Assembly (NCBI GenBank): GCA_943704425.1
Contig: CALSCP010001258.1
Span: forward strand, 1-63,609
DNA: 63,609 bases
Direction: 5' to 3'
Source: Ministeria vibrans ATCC 50519
Lineage: Eukaryota > Opisthokonta > Filasterea
In this document: positions 35,307-54,892 of the stretch, in pieces
Position numbering within the stretch: position 1 is the stretch's first letter
Layout: each line of letters opens with the position of its first letter
Notes under the pieces: model-generated
Database searches by the model: none
What the model was told of the DNA's origin: nothing
Seen by the model: the letters and a program-made list of their open reading frames with translations, nothing else
Translations under genes and position numbers: made by a program

Positions 35307-35972
35307 TAGGGAAACCGTTTACATCTGTTGATTACCGCATGCCCACTCCCGATTGGGCGGTTATTGGGAGTCGCGAGAGAGGGTTTGATCCGCAGGAGAC
35401 TCGTCACAAGCGAAACAAGCCTGGAAAGAACATTGGCGGTTGTTAGAGATTGAGAGTGGAGAGAACGACACAGAGAGAAAGAGAGAGAAAGAGATTGTGA
35501 ATGAAACAATCGTGTTTTGTATCGGAAAAGGGAAACGAATTAATCATGGTAGATTTATTATTATTGAATTAATCATGGTAAATTTTTTATTATTACTACT
35601 ATTATATTTACTTTGGTAAGAATTGATTTTTATGTGAGAAACGAAAATTTAATAAGAATCATAATCATACAATAGGGAGCTGTTTGTACTCAATGGCATT
35701 TTAATGTTAAAGTTTGCTCAAGGAGATGAAAATATGCAACGAAGAGTAATACAATGCGTCCGACATGGGCTAGATACTAATAATAATTATAGTATTTTTT
35801 TTTTTAGGAATAAATGAAGTGAAAAGTGTACTCAAGGAGAAAAAACGTCAGAAATACATAATAATAATACTAATAATAATAATTAATTTAATTTTATTCA
35901 TATTAATTTTGTGATTGATAATAAATTGGAAATATCTTCTTCATATTTTTGTGACTGTTTTTCCTTCCACAA
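35199..35972. other. Intergenic region: GT satellite and possible extra exon
   Basis: A (GT)n run at about 35217-35305 is followed by an open stretch 35307-35446 after GTGTGGTAG, reading KPFTSVDYRMPTPDWAVIGS in one frame, which looks protein-like. I could not find a donor that joins it in phase to the preceding gene. From about 35805, TTAGGAATAAATGAAGT starts a segment repeated near 44950. Confidence 0.5.
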
Positions 35973-38285
35973 ATGAACGATGAGGAGACCAAACCGCTTT
36001 TGGAGGAACGCGGGATTGTGAGGGACGCAACGCTAGGGTCGGAGGGAACTCCTGAAGACACGCCGGACGACAAGTGGAATCTGGCGTATATCATCTTCTT
36101 TGTGTTGGTAGGCGACGCGACGTGCCGCTTGTCTCCCCTTAAACCGCTCGTTCTGCCTTGTTTTCGCGCCTGTTTCTGCTTGCAGGGCATCGGAATGCTC
36201 TTCCCCTGGAACATGTTCATCACGGCCAGCAGTTTCTTCAAGTACGCACCGCTCTTTGAGGCGCAACACCTGACACTGACATCCGTCCCGTCTCCCTCTC
36301 CCCTCTCTCCTCCAGCGACCGCCTCGCAGGCATCTCGCTCGCCACCTACAGCGAGTCCTTCTTCTCCTTTGGCTTTCAGGTATGCCCCTACAGCTGTTGC
36401 GCTGCGCTGAGACTGCCAAATGCTCTTTCTCTATTTCACTCGTGAAACTGATCCTTCGCTAATTTTTTCTAATCGTGCGTTTTTTTTTTGTTTCGATCAA
36501 TACGTCGCGATTCTCTCCTTGTAGATTGCCAACATCGGATGCCTCTTTATTGCACTGCGGTTTCAGCATCTCGTCTCGATCAAGAAGCGCGTGGTGATTC
36601 CTCTCGTTCTGCAAATCATTGCGTTTGCAGTCATGACTGCGCTTGCTGCCATCTCATCCATTGGGCCGTACGCCGTCTTTGGGATCAGCATGATCTGTTG
36701 CATTATCGCTGGTGCCTCGACGGCCTTCCTCCAAGGGGGTGTCTTTGGTCTGGCAGGCACACTTCCATTCAAGTATGCATCAATAGTGCAAAGCGTCACC
36801 ATAATTCTATTATGTTTGCTTGTGATTTTTGCAACTTTCTTCTCACATGACTGTTTGTACTTCTTCCTTCCAGATACACGCAAGGGATCATGGGTGGGCA
36901 AGCACTGGGTGGCGTCATTGTTTCGATTGCCAACATTCTCTCGCTGCAAGCGAGCACTCCAAGTGCGTCTGCCACCGCCTACTTTGCCTCGTCCGTGGTC
37001 GTTCTCATTGCCTGTCTCGCCTCGTACAAAACACACATTGTCTCTCTCTCTCTTGTGACTGTTTGTGCGTGTTGATTCTATGTTTGTCATTGTTTGGGTG
37101 TATTTTGCAGCTTTTTCATGCTCCCTGCTCTCCCCATTGTGCGACGTGCCTTCGCGCTAGCTGACCAGGGCACTACCAGCGAAACTCCGCGCGACTTTGA
37201 ATTCAAAAAAGTGTGGAATGTCGTAAGTGACCTTTTTACTTCGAGCCAACTCACATATTCATACCCGACTAATGCATATCATTTTATAATAATGTTTATA
37301 TATTATGTTGGTTCAGGTGCGGTACTATGGTCTCTCCGTCTGCTACAACTTCTTCATCACGCTCTCTATGTTTCCTGCCATCACCGCCAGTGCCTTTCTC
37401 GCCTCAGACCCCGACAGCAAACTCTTTGTTCCTGTCTACTGTTTTCTTGGTAACAGCCTCCTATTGATTATTATTATTATTATTATCTTATTTATTTTGT
37501 TGTTTGGTTTGCTTTGCGTTGTCTCTTTTTAAATTGGTCTATTTGTCTCGTTAGTTAGTTAGTTAGTTAGTTAGTGTGTGTGTGTGTGTGTCGCGATGTA
37601 TTCTGTCGCGATATACTATTTCGTTTTGTATATTAGTTTGTGAGTCACCATCGATTTTTCTTAATTTCCTTCTCTTTTCTCTTAGGGTTTAATCTTGGGG
37701 ATTACATTGGGCGCACTTTGGCTGGCTTTGTGCCTCGTTTGGTTTCTCCGCGACACTTTTGGATCATCATTGCACTGCGCACAGTGTTTATTCCGCTCTT
37801 CCTTCTGTGCAATCTTCACAAAACCGTATTGCCCGTTGTCTTTTCAATGGGTGTTTATCCCATTGTGTTTATGGTCATTTTTGCCATCTCAAATGGGTTT
37901 ATGGGTTCTCTTTGTATGGTAAGTCGCTGAAATGATTTTGTCTGGCTTTAATCCCACGCTCTCATTTATTTTCATTTTGACTCAATATCAACATAACAAA
38001 ATACACGAGCAACACACACACACCAACAACTCACTACAAGAGCACCCTACCAGCAACACACACATACCCACCCGTCTATTGACATCATTCACATCCACTC
38101 TACCTCCCCACTTCTATTTTCTTTCTTTTTTTCAGATGTACGGCCCTCTTGAAGCCAAAGAAAAGGAGCGCGAGAGTGCCGGCACAATGATGGTCACTTG
38201 TCTTGTTTCTGGAATCACTCTGGGCTCCTTCACCTCCTTTGCTTTTGTCTATTTGGTCACCCGTCAGAATCCCTTTGCTGGTTAA
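35973..38285 (+). CDS. Equilibrative nucleoside transporter (ENT/SLC29 family)
   Basis: Nine exons (35973-36107, 36186-36241, 36316-36379, 36525-36772, 36874-37023, 37111-37222, 37317-37449, 37686-37918, 38136-38285) give 426 residues with about eleven hydrophobic segments. Family marks are the N-terminal LAYIIFFVLGIGMLFPWNMF (GxGxLxPWN motif), FLQGGVFGLAGTLP, TQGIMGGQALGGVIVSIANI (QxxxGxxGxxVS-type), RYYGLSVCYNFFITLSMFPA and FNLGDYIGRTLAGFV (the FNxxDxxGR signature). ENTs carry nucleosides across plasma or lysosomal membranes; an acidic dileucine-like ETKPLLEE at residues 5-12 hints at endolysosomal sorting, as in ENT3. That location is inference. Intron 7 contains a TTAG/GT microsatellite. 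Confidence 0.95.
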
Positions 38286-38388
38286 TATATCAATCTTCGT
38301 CTTTTGACTGTTTTGTGTTGGATTTTTTGTGTGTGTGTACTTAAAAAAGCAATTTTTCCCTCTTTAATACTTTTTTTGATGAGTTTGT

Positions 38389-41300
38389 TTACATTTCAAT
38401 TAGAGTATTTCCTTTGTTACACTCTCTCAATCGATTCTCTCCACTTCGCGTGAAACTGTTTTTCAATAACCTAAAAAATATAATAAAAAATAATTTAATA
38501 TTAATATTAATATTAAAAGTATTTTACTAAAAAACAAACAGAATACGAATAATTAATTGTTACCTGAGATGTTTCAGAGAGGACTGAGCGACCGAGCGGA
38601 CAAACACAAGAGCAACCGAATCACTAAGAGCACATGCACTTGCATGTAACACAGTCAGTCTCTGTTGTGACTGTCTTCGAGTGTCACTCTGAGTCTGTCT
38701 CTCAGTGTCGCTCTGCGCCAGTCTCTCTTGGAATTGAGTGTCTGGCGGTGGCTGTGTCTCGCGTGTGCTTGCTTGTGCTAGGCGAGTCCACGCAATGGTC
38801 CATTCGCTGTCACTTGCTTCGTCGCTTGTGTAGTCGTAGCTGACAATGCTGTGGTCCCGCACACTCAGTGTGTGGGCTGTGGCACTTTGTAGCTGACGCA
38901 CACGATAGCGATTTCGCTCGTGCTCGTCTTCATCATCATTTCCATCGTCGTCGTCGTCGTTATCGTTGTCTTGGTCATTGTCATTGTCGTCACCTGACAC
39001 ATTGCGGTTTCCATTCAGTCGCAGTTCCGTCAAGGGGCAGTCGGGTTTGGAGAGTGCCTCCGCAAGAACCGTGATGGCACGAGCGTCCAGCGCACAGCCA
39101 CACAACGACAGACGCATGAGCGATGAGCTACCGAGTGCTCCGGTGAGTGCCGCAAGTCCCTTTGCCTCAATGGTCTCGTTGCGCGACAGATCGAGCGACA
39201 GCAGCGCAGAGCGACCCGACGCTATGAACTCGCCAAGCGCGTGCAGTGTCTGCGGGCCAATGGACACGTTGGTCAGAGCAAGCGAGTGCACACAACTGTA
39301 GTCGCGCGGAAACAACGAGTACGTCTGGTTGTTGCGCAGTGCAGCCACAAAGAGCCCCCCGCTCTCGTCCGAGTCGCCCGGCAGAGTGCAACTGTGCACC
39401 TCCATCCGGCGCAGCTCGTCACTGTACGCAATCTCATCCAACACACCATTAAAGCTCGTCTGCGAGAACACGGTGCTGCGCAGCGCAATTGTCGTCGCAC
39501 TTGCAATGGCCGCCTGAAAGGGCACCATCCGCGGGAGCACTCCGTGGTCATCCTCCGCCAGTGTCTTGGTGAGCATTTTGTCCGTCACAACCACTTCCGC
39601 TCCAGTCCCATCCTCACTCTCATCACGTGCTATTGGCGCATCGCTCACCGAATCGCACTGTAGTGACTCTTGCGGCTCATTTGTTGCGTCACCAGGTAAC
39701 TGGAAGCTCACCTGTCGCTTGGCGGTCTTACTTCGGTCTCTCCGTCGCGACGGCTCACCGTCCCGTCGCAGACTGCTCTGTGCGCCCGTCACCAACAGAT
39801 TGTCGTCCTTCTCCAATCGTTCTTCGTCCGCTTCGCTCAGGTTTTTTCGCACAGACACCCGCGTGAGGCTCGCATGGCGCGACAATGCCTCCTCAAGCAA
39901 CACCACTCCCTCACTCTCAATCCGATTCCGATCGAGACTGATCATATATTAAAAAACAGCAACGGACCGTAAGTACATACGAATTACGATTGATAAATGA
40001 TTAAAAACAACTTGAATGTTTCGTACTTGATAGACTGAATGCTAGAAAGGTAGTCTGTCAGGTGCGCAATGAACTCTGCGCCTTTGTTGGTCAGTCGATT
40101 GTGGCGCAAGTGCAGTGTCAAGAGTGACCGTTTGACACTGAGTGAGCTCGCAAGAGAGTCGCACACGCGCTTTGCACCCGCATCCGACAGACGATTACCA
40201 TACATCTGGAGAACGCATAGGCTGCTTGAGAGATTCTGAGCAAGTGCCATGGCCACGCGAGTGCATCGGTAGTCGCCCAGGTCATTCGCACCCATATTGA
40301 GAAGAGTGAGACGCTCATTGTGCTCGAGCATGCGCAACAGTGGATCCAGCACCAAATCAGCCGTCGCAATCGCACTGTGCAGCACCAACTGCTCCACACG
40401 CGAAGTCTTGGTCATAAGCGCATCGCTCAGGGTGCGCACACACTCATTGGTGAGTTCACTGTACGACAGGTCCAACCGTCGAATGTACACCCTTCCACTC
40501 TCCAAGGTCCGAGAAATCGCTGTCCACTCTCTGCCCGTCAGCATTTGGTAGGCCAACGACCAACATAGCCCCTCCTCTTCGGCCTCACCACTCGTCTTTG
40601 TCGTCTCCCACCGTCCGTCCGTAAACACTGCCCGATCGGCCGCAATGTCCACCTTCTCATCACCCGCCCAGTGCGCCCGTCCCAGTCTCGGTGAACGCGG
40701 CTCACGCAACGCAGATTTGAGCGGTGTCGAGGCACCCGCACTAGTACTACGGCTAAATGCATGATGGCCAAGGCTGGCACTTGTTCCCACCATAGTAGCC
40801 CGCTTGTGCTCTTCCACACCATGCTCATCACCTCCACCACTCGATGACTCAAAAAACGACCCGCCATTTGACACAGACGAGTCGTCGTTCAACACAGACG
40901 AGTCGTCGTTCGACGTGTCGTCATTCGGCGCAGACAAATCGTCATCCGACGCAGACAAGTCGTCATTCTCCTGCTCTCCCTTGCTGTCTTCCTCTTCCTC
41001 TTCGTTCTTCTCTTCTTCCTCCCTACTTTGTTGGCGTTCCTCCTCCATCTTCGCTCTAAACTCCTCCATTCCTTCCTCCACAAGTTGCTCCACTCTCTTT
41101 GCATCTTCCTCTTCCCTCCTCTGTCTCTCTTCCACCTCCTTTTCCCTCTTTTCTTCCTCCTCCCTCCTCTGTCTCTCCTCCTTCTTCTCCTCCTTCTCTC
41201 TTCTCGCTCTCTCTTCGTCCTCCTTCTTCTGTCGCCTTTCCTCCATCTCTGCCGTCATCTTCATCTGCTGCTCCAATATCTCTCTCTGCATTCGCATTTC

Positions 41301-43127
41301 CATCTCCATTCGCTCCAGTGACTCGCGAGTGCGCTGCTCCCGTTCTAATCGCGCTCTCTCCTCTTCCTCCTGCTCTTGTTTCCGTTTCTCCATCGCCTCT
41401 CTTTCAATTCTCTCTTTCTCGTGTGCCAATTTCTCCCGTTCCAATTGCAGTTTCTCCAATTCCAACCTGAGTTTCTCCGCCTCCAATTCTTCACTCTCCC
41501 CTTTTCCTTCTCCTTCTCCCTCTTCAACAAACTCATCATTACTGTAACCATCTCCCCCACTTTCCTCCTCTTCCTCTTCCTCCGGCTCTTCTTCTTCTCC
41601 CCTCTCCTCCTCCTCGTCCTCGTCCTCCCCCTCCCCCTCCCCCTCCTCCTCCTCCTCCTCTTCTTCATCGTGTTCCCGTCCCATTCCGCTCTCGACACTC
41701 GTCGCCACTCTCACCAGCACAAACTGTCCCACAACTGTCCCGGGCGCAGCCAGATGCACATCGTTGAGAGACCGATGGCCTACTCCGTCGACAAACAACT
41801 TCAGACCAAAAGTCGCATCGCAATCGCCGCGCAGAGTAAAGCAGAAGATTTCACCGCGCGGCACATCATTGCGGAACACTGTAACTGCGTTGCGTCGCCG
41901 CGACGACTGGGTCACACGGATGGCTGCGACCGGTGCTGTTGTTGCTGTAGTCTCACTTGTGCCGGCGATGGTCCGTTCGCGGGCCGAGCGGGGCCCCACA
42001 TAGCGCATGTAGATGATGGGACCCGTGAAGCGATGTGTGCGCACGGTTGGGTTGGTGAAGATTAGTGCGGGTGATGATGGTGGTGGTGGTGCGCCGCTCG
42101 TGCGTGTGCTGCCTTGGTGGTGGTGGTAGTAGTGAGGTGTTCGCTGACGAAAAGCGTTTGCACTTGCGGCAGTACGTGTTGTCGTTGCGGTGGTGGTGGT
42201 GGCGGTGGTGACACGTGACGATCTTGGGCGATTGAGGTATGGCGAGTGGTGTTGTTGACGCTGCACAAATCCTGGTTGTGTGGCTGACTGAGGACGCGAG
42301 CGCAAATGATCAAAGGCACTTGACGGACGCGGCGGAGTTGCATCTGTGGCAAACACAATGTGTTGTGTGGTGCCACTGAGTTGTCGTAGTGTACGATGGA
42401 TGGTGTCTGAGCGTCGATTGTCACGCGCTGTCTTCATTGCTCGCACATAGCGCTGTCGTTGCTCAAGCTCAAGCTGACGCTGCACTGCTGCCGAGTTGAG
42501 TCGTTGCTCCTGAATGGCATCCGTCACAATGCGCGCTGCCCATTGTTCCTGTGCGCGACGCATTCGCTCTTCTTTGCGAATCCGATCTTTCAATTCTCGA
42601 TCATCAAGAATTTCACCTCGTGAATTGATCTGGGCGGAAAAGCAGGTTATTATAGCATCCAGTCGACAAGTACGCACAGAAAATCAACATATACCCGTCC
42701 AATATGTCTAAGGTGGTGGAGCTTTTGTTTGCTGGTGTAGTGGCTTGACAGATTGCGATCGACAAGCGCCTCATAATCATCCAGTTGCAGCGGTGTCCTG
42801 CGATTGTATCGCCCCGATCCTGTACGGCATAGGGAGAAGACGTATGCAGTACAGTCAGACACAATGCGCGTTGTGATGGCCGTCCTAAGCGTACCGGGGG
42901 GCTGCACAACCTGTGTGTCGGGAATGAGCATTTCTGACGATATGTCTGCGTTGCCCCTGGCAACTCTACAAAAAACGGCCGTTTTCAGCAGAGAGTGGGC
43001 TGGAATACAAGCAGCATGTGCAAGGGTTCACATTGACAGCCCGTAAATGGAGAGCGTGTACATGTATGTGTAATAGAGAGAGCAAGAATGAACAATGTCA
43101 TTTTCAATACCTCGATCGTGCGGACAT
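38389..43127 (-). CDS. ERICH3-like, glutamate-rich coiled-coil, LRR fusion protein
   Basis: Five exons (43111-43127, 42695-42965, 40027-42629, 38564-39937, 38389-38470) give 1448 residues. The N-terminal 190 residues resemble ERICH3: DDYEALVDRNLSSHYTSKQK, HHLRHIGRINSRGEIL, DRELKDRIRKEERMRRAQEQ, then helices rich in Arg/Gln. A DUF4590-like segment follows (GPIIYMRYVGPRSARE, GEIFCFTLRGDCDATFGLKL). Next comes a Glu/Arg coiled coil of about 280 residues, and from about residue 730 ribonuclease-inhibitor-type leucine-rich repeats (LLTLHLRHNRLTNKGAEFIA, LLSLDLSRNETIEAKGLAAL), interrupted by an acidic loop. The last LRR is completed by the small exon 38389-38470. ERICH3 is linked to cilia in animals, so a flagellar or basal-body role is a reasonable guess. 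The fusion itself is not one I know. Confidence 0.75.
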
Positions 43128-43282
43128 GACGACGAGCGACGCTGATTGAGTCGTGACAGAAGATGAATAAGCGTTGATACACGATACGCCAAGTGCTACG
43201 AATCAATGTTGAATGTGTGAAAGAAAATAATTATTAATTTGAATTATCTGATAATACTAATTTATTTTCTTATTATTTATTT

Positions 43283-44716
43283 ATGGTGGATAGCAAAGCA
43301 ATCGTTGTGCGGGGGCTGCTGGCACTGGCTGCTATTACCTTGATGGGAGCCTTGATCGCGTTGAAATTAACGCAGTCGTCGCGTGTGCCGGCACTGACGT
43401 TCCTCCAGCACCACTCAACCGCACTGCCAACGACAGTGCTTAGCCTGCCTCTTGCCAACCCCAGCCCGGTCGACACCAAGCTGCAGGGTGCAGGACCACC
43501 CGCAGCAGCACCGTCGTCTGCTCAAATATCCCCCACAGCCCATTCTGACACTGATGGATCAGCACCATCGGCACCCACGCTGATCATCCCGCCGTCCTCG
43601 CCTCCACCCTCACAAGTGCCTCTACAAACAACACCACACTCTGCAGCGGCATCCCCCAGCCCACACGTGGGCTTTTGCGCGCTGCGCCAGAGCGTCTCGT
43701 ACCCTCATCTGTCGTGGGAGTGGACGCTCTTTCCAGATCGCACTCATGTCCCCTTTACGCCCAAAGGACTCACAAAACTGCGCACGGGCGCCAAGAGCCC
43801 GCGTGAGTACGAGATTGGGTCGACACGGCTCTTGCCTCGATGTGCACGCACCAACACGGCGGGAGGGCGATGGGTTGTTGAGTGTGACAGTGATTGTCAG
43901 CGCAACGAAACGTGTCGTTGGGACGAGGCAGTGTGGCAGCCCACAGGCTGTCGACTGCCACAGCTCCAGCGCGCCTCGGCCAAACAATGCCTTGATAAAA
44001 TGCTACTGCTGCTTCTGGGCGACTCCACCATGCGCGGTCTGGGCAATTACCTTGCGCAGTCCCTTGGTCTGCCCATCACTACCCCGTACTTCCACAGCTG
44101 TTTCTCCTTTAGCAACCAGTTTGTCTACGAGTTCTTCCACGTCACACGCCACCTCCCGCGCAACGTGACCTTTTCCACCCTGTACAATTGTAGCCATGCC
44201 GAGAAGGGCAGAAAAGAGGCAGCAGCGGCGAGTGACAATGTAAACGAGTCGAGTCTGTCGCGTCTCATCGACGCGCATCCATCCATACCCGTGGTGCTTG
44301 TGGTCGGTGGCATCAGCGAGGGCCTTCACGAGATTAACATCAACAACACACATTATCTGCTCCACCACCAGCTGGGCTTGCGTGCGGCTCAGCTTGCGCG
44401 TGTCACTGTCGTCATCAAGTCAACGCAGTTCACCTCTGCAGTGCGCACCCACGCACTCGAAAGGGATCCTACCGCACTGCGCCACGACCTCAACCAAATG
44501 AAGGCCGTTGAAGCGCGCTCGCGGGCCTTTGGATTTCGCTACTTTGATACATGGAACACAACGATGCCCGTGTGGTGGACGGCAACGCCCAACAACGGCA
44601 GTCGCTGGTGGAACTGCCATTGCCACTACCACACCAACGTCGGCGGACGCATCCACGGCTTTGCGATGGAGGCCCTCGTGCGTATGCTTCTCAATACCGT
44701 CTGTGATGACTTGTAG
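43283..44716 (+). CDS. PC-esterase (SGNH-type) type II membrane protein
   Basis: Single exon, 477 residues. A signal anchor lies at residues about 9-29 (GLLALAAITLMGALIALKL), then a Pro/Ser/Thr-rich stem. The catalytic region shows the block I motif LLLLGDSTMRGLGNYL (nucleophile serine), preceded by a cysteine-rich segment with WDEAVWQPTGCRLPQ, and ends with FRYFDTWNTTMPVWW and NCHCHYHTNVGGRIHGFAME, which supply the Asp/His pair of the PC-esterase (PF13839-like) fold. Relatives include plant TBL acetyltransferases and animal NXPE proteins, which act on glycans in the Golgi or outside the cell. A role in acylating or de-acylating surface glycans is inferred. No introns, unlike most neighbours. 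Confidence 0.82.
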   Translation: MVDSKAIVVRGLLALAAITLMGALIALKLTQSSRVPALTFLQHHSTALPTTVLSLPLANPSPVDTKLQGAGPPAAAPSSAQISPTAHSDTDGSAPSAPTLIIPPSSPPPSQVPLQTTPHSAAASPSPHVGFCALRQSVSYPHLSWEWTLFPDRTHVPFTPKGLTKLRTGAKSPREYEIGSTRLLPRCARTNTAGGRWVVECDSDCQRNETCRWDEAVWQPTGCRLPQLQRASAKQCLDKMLLLLLGDSTMRGLGNYLAQSLGLPITTPYFHSCFSFSNQFVYEFFHVTRHLPRNVTFSTLYNCSHAEKGRKEAAAASDNVNESSLSRLIDAHPSIPVVLVVGGISEGLHEININNTHYLLHHQLGLRAAQLARVTVVIKSTQFTSAVRTHALERDPTALRHDLNQMKAVEARSRAFGFRYFDTWNTTMPVWWTATPNNGSRWWNCHCHYHTNVGGRIHGFAMEALVRMLLNTVCDDL

Positions 44717-45117
44717 CGCATTAGAAGCGTCTTTTGTAAACATGAATGTATTGAAAATTTGATAATGTCAGACAGGAGTAATGATCCCTTTGGTTGAATA
44801 AATGAGGAATGAAGTCTACCGCTTGTGTGCTGACTGCTCCTCAGAGATCATTCATGTGAGCGAGACTCAGTAAGTAACCTGCACATACTTTCACTAACAG
44901 ACGATCTACACAGAGACACCCGCTTACAACAGGATGAGACTTTATATATTAGGAATAAATGAAGTCGAAAAGTTGACTCAAAAAGAAGGAGAGAGAGAGA
45001 GAGAAATACTAATGCTCATATAAAAGAATTCTTTGTACGTCTTTCGTTGTTACTAAAATAAAATAATGGTAATTTGTCATTCGTGAGTCAGTCGTCTCCA
45101 GTCAGTCCTTTCTTGCC
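44717..45117. other. Intergenic region
   Basis: About 400 bp. Contains TTAGGAATAAATGAAGTCG at 44949, a second copy of the segment near 35806, followed by a short GA run. No gene. Confidence 0.5.
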
Positions 45118-46043
45118 ATGTCCCGCTTTGGGAAGGCGTTCGCTCATCTCTCGACAACGGGCGAACTTGCCGCCGCCGCTGCCGCAGCAGCCTCCACCGC
45201 TGCCCCGCCTACCACGACGGGAAACGACGCAGGCACTGTGCATTTTCCGTCCTCTCTTGCGATTCTCGTCAGCCCGAAACAGCGCGGCAACGAATTGCTG
45301 CGCCATGTCACCAATGTTGCCTTTGAATACAACGACGCGCTGCCAGCAGACTTCCTCGTGGGCCCTTCGGCCGGGGTGCTCTTCCTGAGCGTTCGCTACC
45401 ACCTGCTGCATCCACAGTACATCTTTCAGCGCATCCGTCAAGTCGGCAAAATGGTACAAACGTTGTTTTGCACGTCCAACTGCCCTCTCCTGAGCCTTTC
45501 GCGCCCGTGTAGTTTCACATGAGAATACTCTTGGTGCACGTCGACTCTGAGGTGCCCGAGGGACCCATCCAAGACTTATCTTTGGTATGTTCGACACACT
45601 CACACAAAGTGAACCATACAATTTACGTTCACTTTCGTTTTCCAGATGTGTATCAACTTTGAGTACACTCTGGTGCTGGCGTGGAGCACCGAAGAAGCAG
45701 CACGCTACCTTGAATCCTTCAAAGCATACGAAAAGAAGCCGGCGGATCTTCTGCGCGGCGAAACCAAAGATGACTTCTTCAGTCAGGTGACGGCCTTTCT
45801 CACGACCATCAAGGGTGTCACCAAACCCGATGTGGTCACTCTCCTCACGACTTTTGGGTGCGTCTTGCTCGTGTGTATGTGTGCGCTTCACTGACCTATG
45901 TCCCTTTTTGTGTCGTCTGCAGATCAATTGAAGGCATTTCGAAAGCAACCACTGAAGAACTAAGTATGTGTCACGGGTTTGGCGAAAAGAAGGCAAACCG
46001 GGTCTACGAAGCATTCCATACCTCCTTTCTTGCCCAATCATGA
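45118..46043 (+). CDS. ERCC1: DNA excision repair protein ERCC1
   Basis: Four exons (45118-45453, 45513-45584, 45646-45857, 45923-46043) give 246 residues. After an alanine-rich N-terminus, the central XPA/ssDNA-binding domain appears as [20 protein letters not shown] and [18 protein letters not shown]. Exon 3 encodes the family-typical [20 protein letters not shown] and [10 protein letters not shown]. The C-terminal tandem helix-hairpin-helix is [20 protein letters not shown] and [24 protein letters not shown]1 is the non-catalytic partner of the XPF nuclease in nucleotide excision and crosslink repair. XPF is not in the window. Confidence 0.95.
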
Positions 46044-46204
46044 TTCTTCTTCTATAAATAAACAAATTGTATATGATCTACTGGATAAAAAACCGCAACG
46101 TAAACAAAAGACTCACGCACTCACTCACTCTCTTCCAGGCTCTTTTCCCCGAAGTAGACCAAAACACCAAAATCAAAAAATGTGCGTGACTGATAATTGT
46201 TTTA

Positions 46205-50824
<4,620 letters not shown>

Positions 50825-51416
50825 TGACGCAACGGGAAGTTTTCAACAGAGCTGACTCAAGGAAAGAGAATAGAAAAAAATAACTTTTTTTCAAAATAAA
50901 TAATGTAATAATAATAATAATAATAAGAATAATAATTCGCGCTCAGTCTTGCTCTGCAAAGTCGATTAGTCGAAAGCTCAAAGCGCAGACAGACAGCGCA
51001 GTGACTCGAAACGCGCACTTCCGAAGAGAAAACTATATAAACTCATAATTCTCCTCCCCCTTGTAACACTCACAGTGTCTGACAGTGACCCACTTGAGAC
51101 CTCTCACTTCTGACTTCTCACTTCTAGACGATAATGTCCCGAAAAAAGCCCATAGTTATAGATCAGTACAACTAATTAATAATAGGTTGTTTTTTCTTCA
51201 ACTGATTTGTCTTATCTCTGTTCATCCTTACAATAACCCCACCCCCGACTTCCCTGTACACTCTACAGGCCGTACTCTTCCTTAGGCCTTCTCACTCTGG
51301 CGATTTTGTCTTTTGAACACTCTGATCACATCTGATCTGTGGTGGATCTGTGGGAAGAGCAAAACTGATAATTTTAGTATTATTCTTTCTTTCTGTCGCG
51401 AGTGTCGTCGCGCGCC
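50825..51416. promoter_or_regulatory. Divergent promoter region, HECT gene / kinase gene
   Basis: About 590 bp between two divergent start codons. A TATA-like CTATATAAAC lies at about 51030, upstream of the kinase gene. GACGATAATGTCCCGAAAAA at about 51131 repeats a sequence near 32829. Promoter function is inferred from position only. Confidence 0.4.

Positions 51417-54892
<3,476 letters not shown>

Noticed and set aside
35021-35509. His-Thr or Val-Cys repeat frames
   Set aside because: Products of the GT microsatellite, as at 758-1204.
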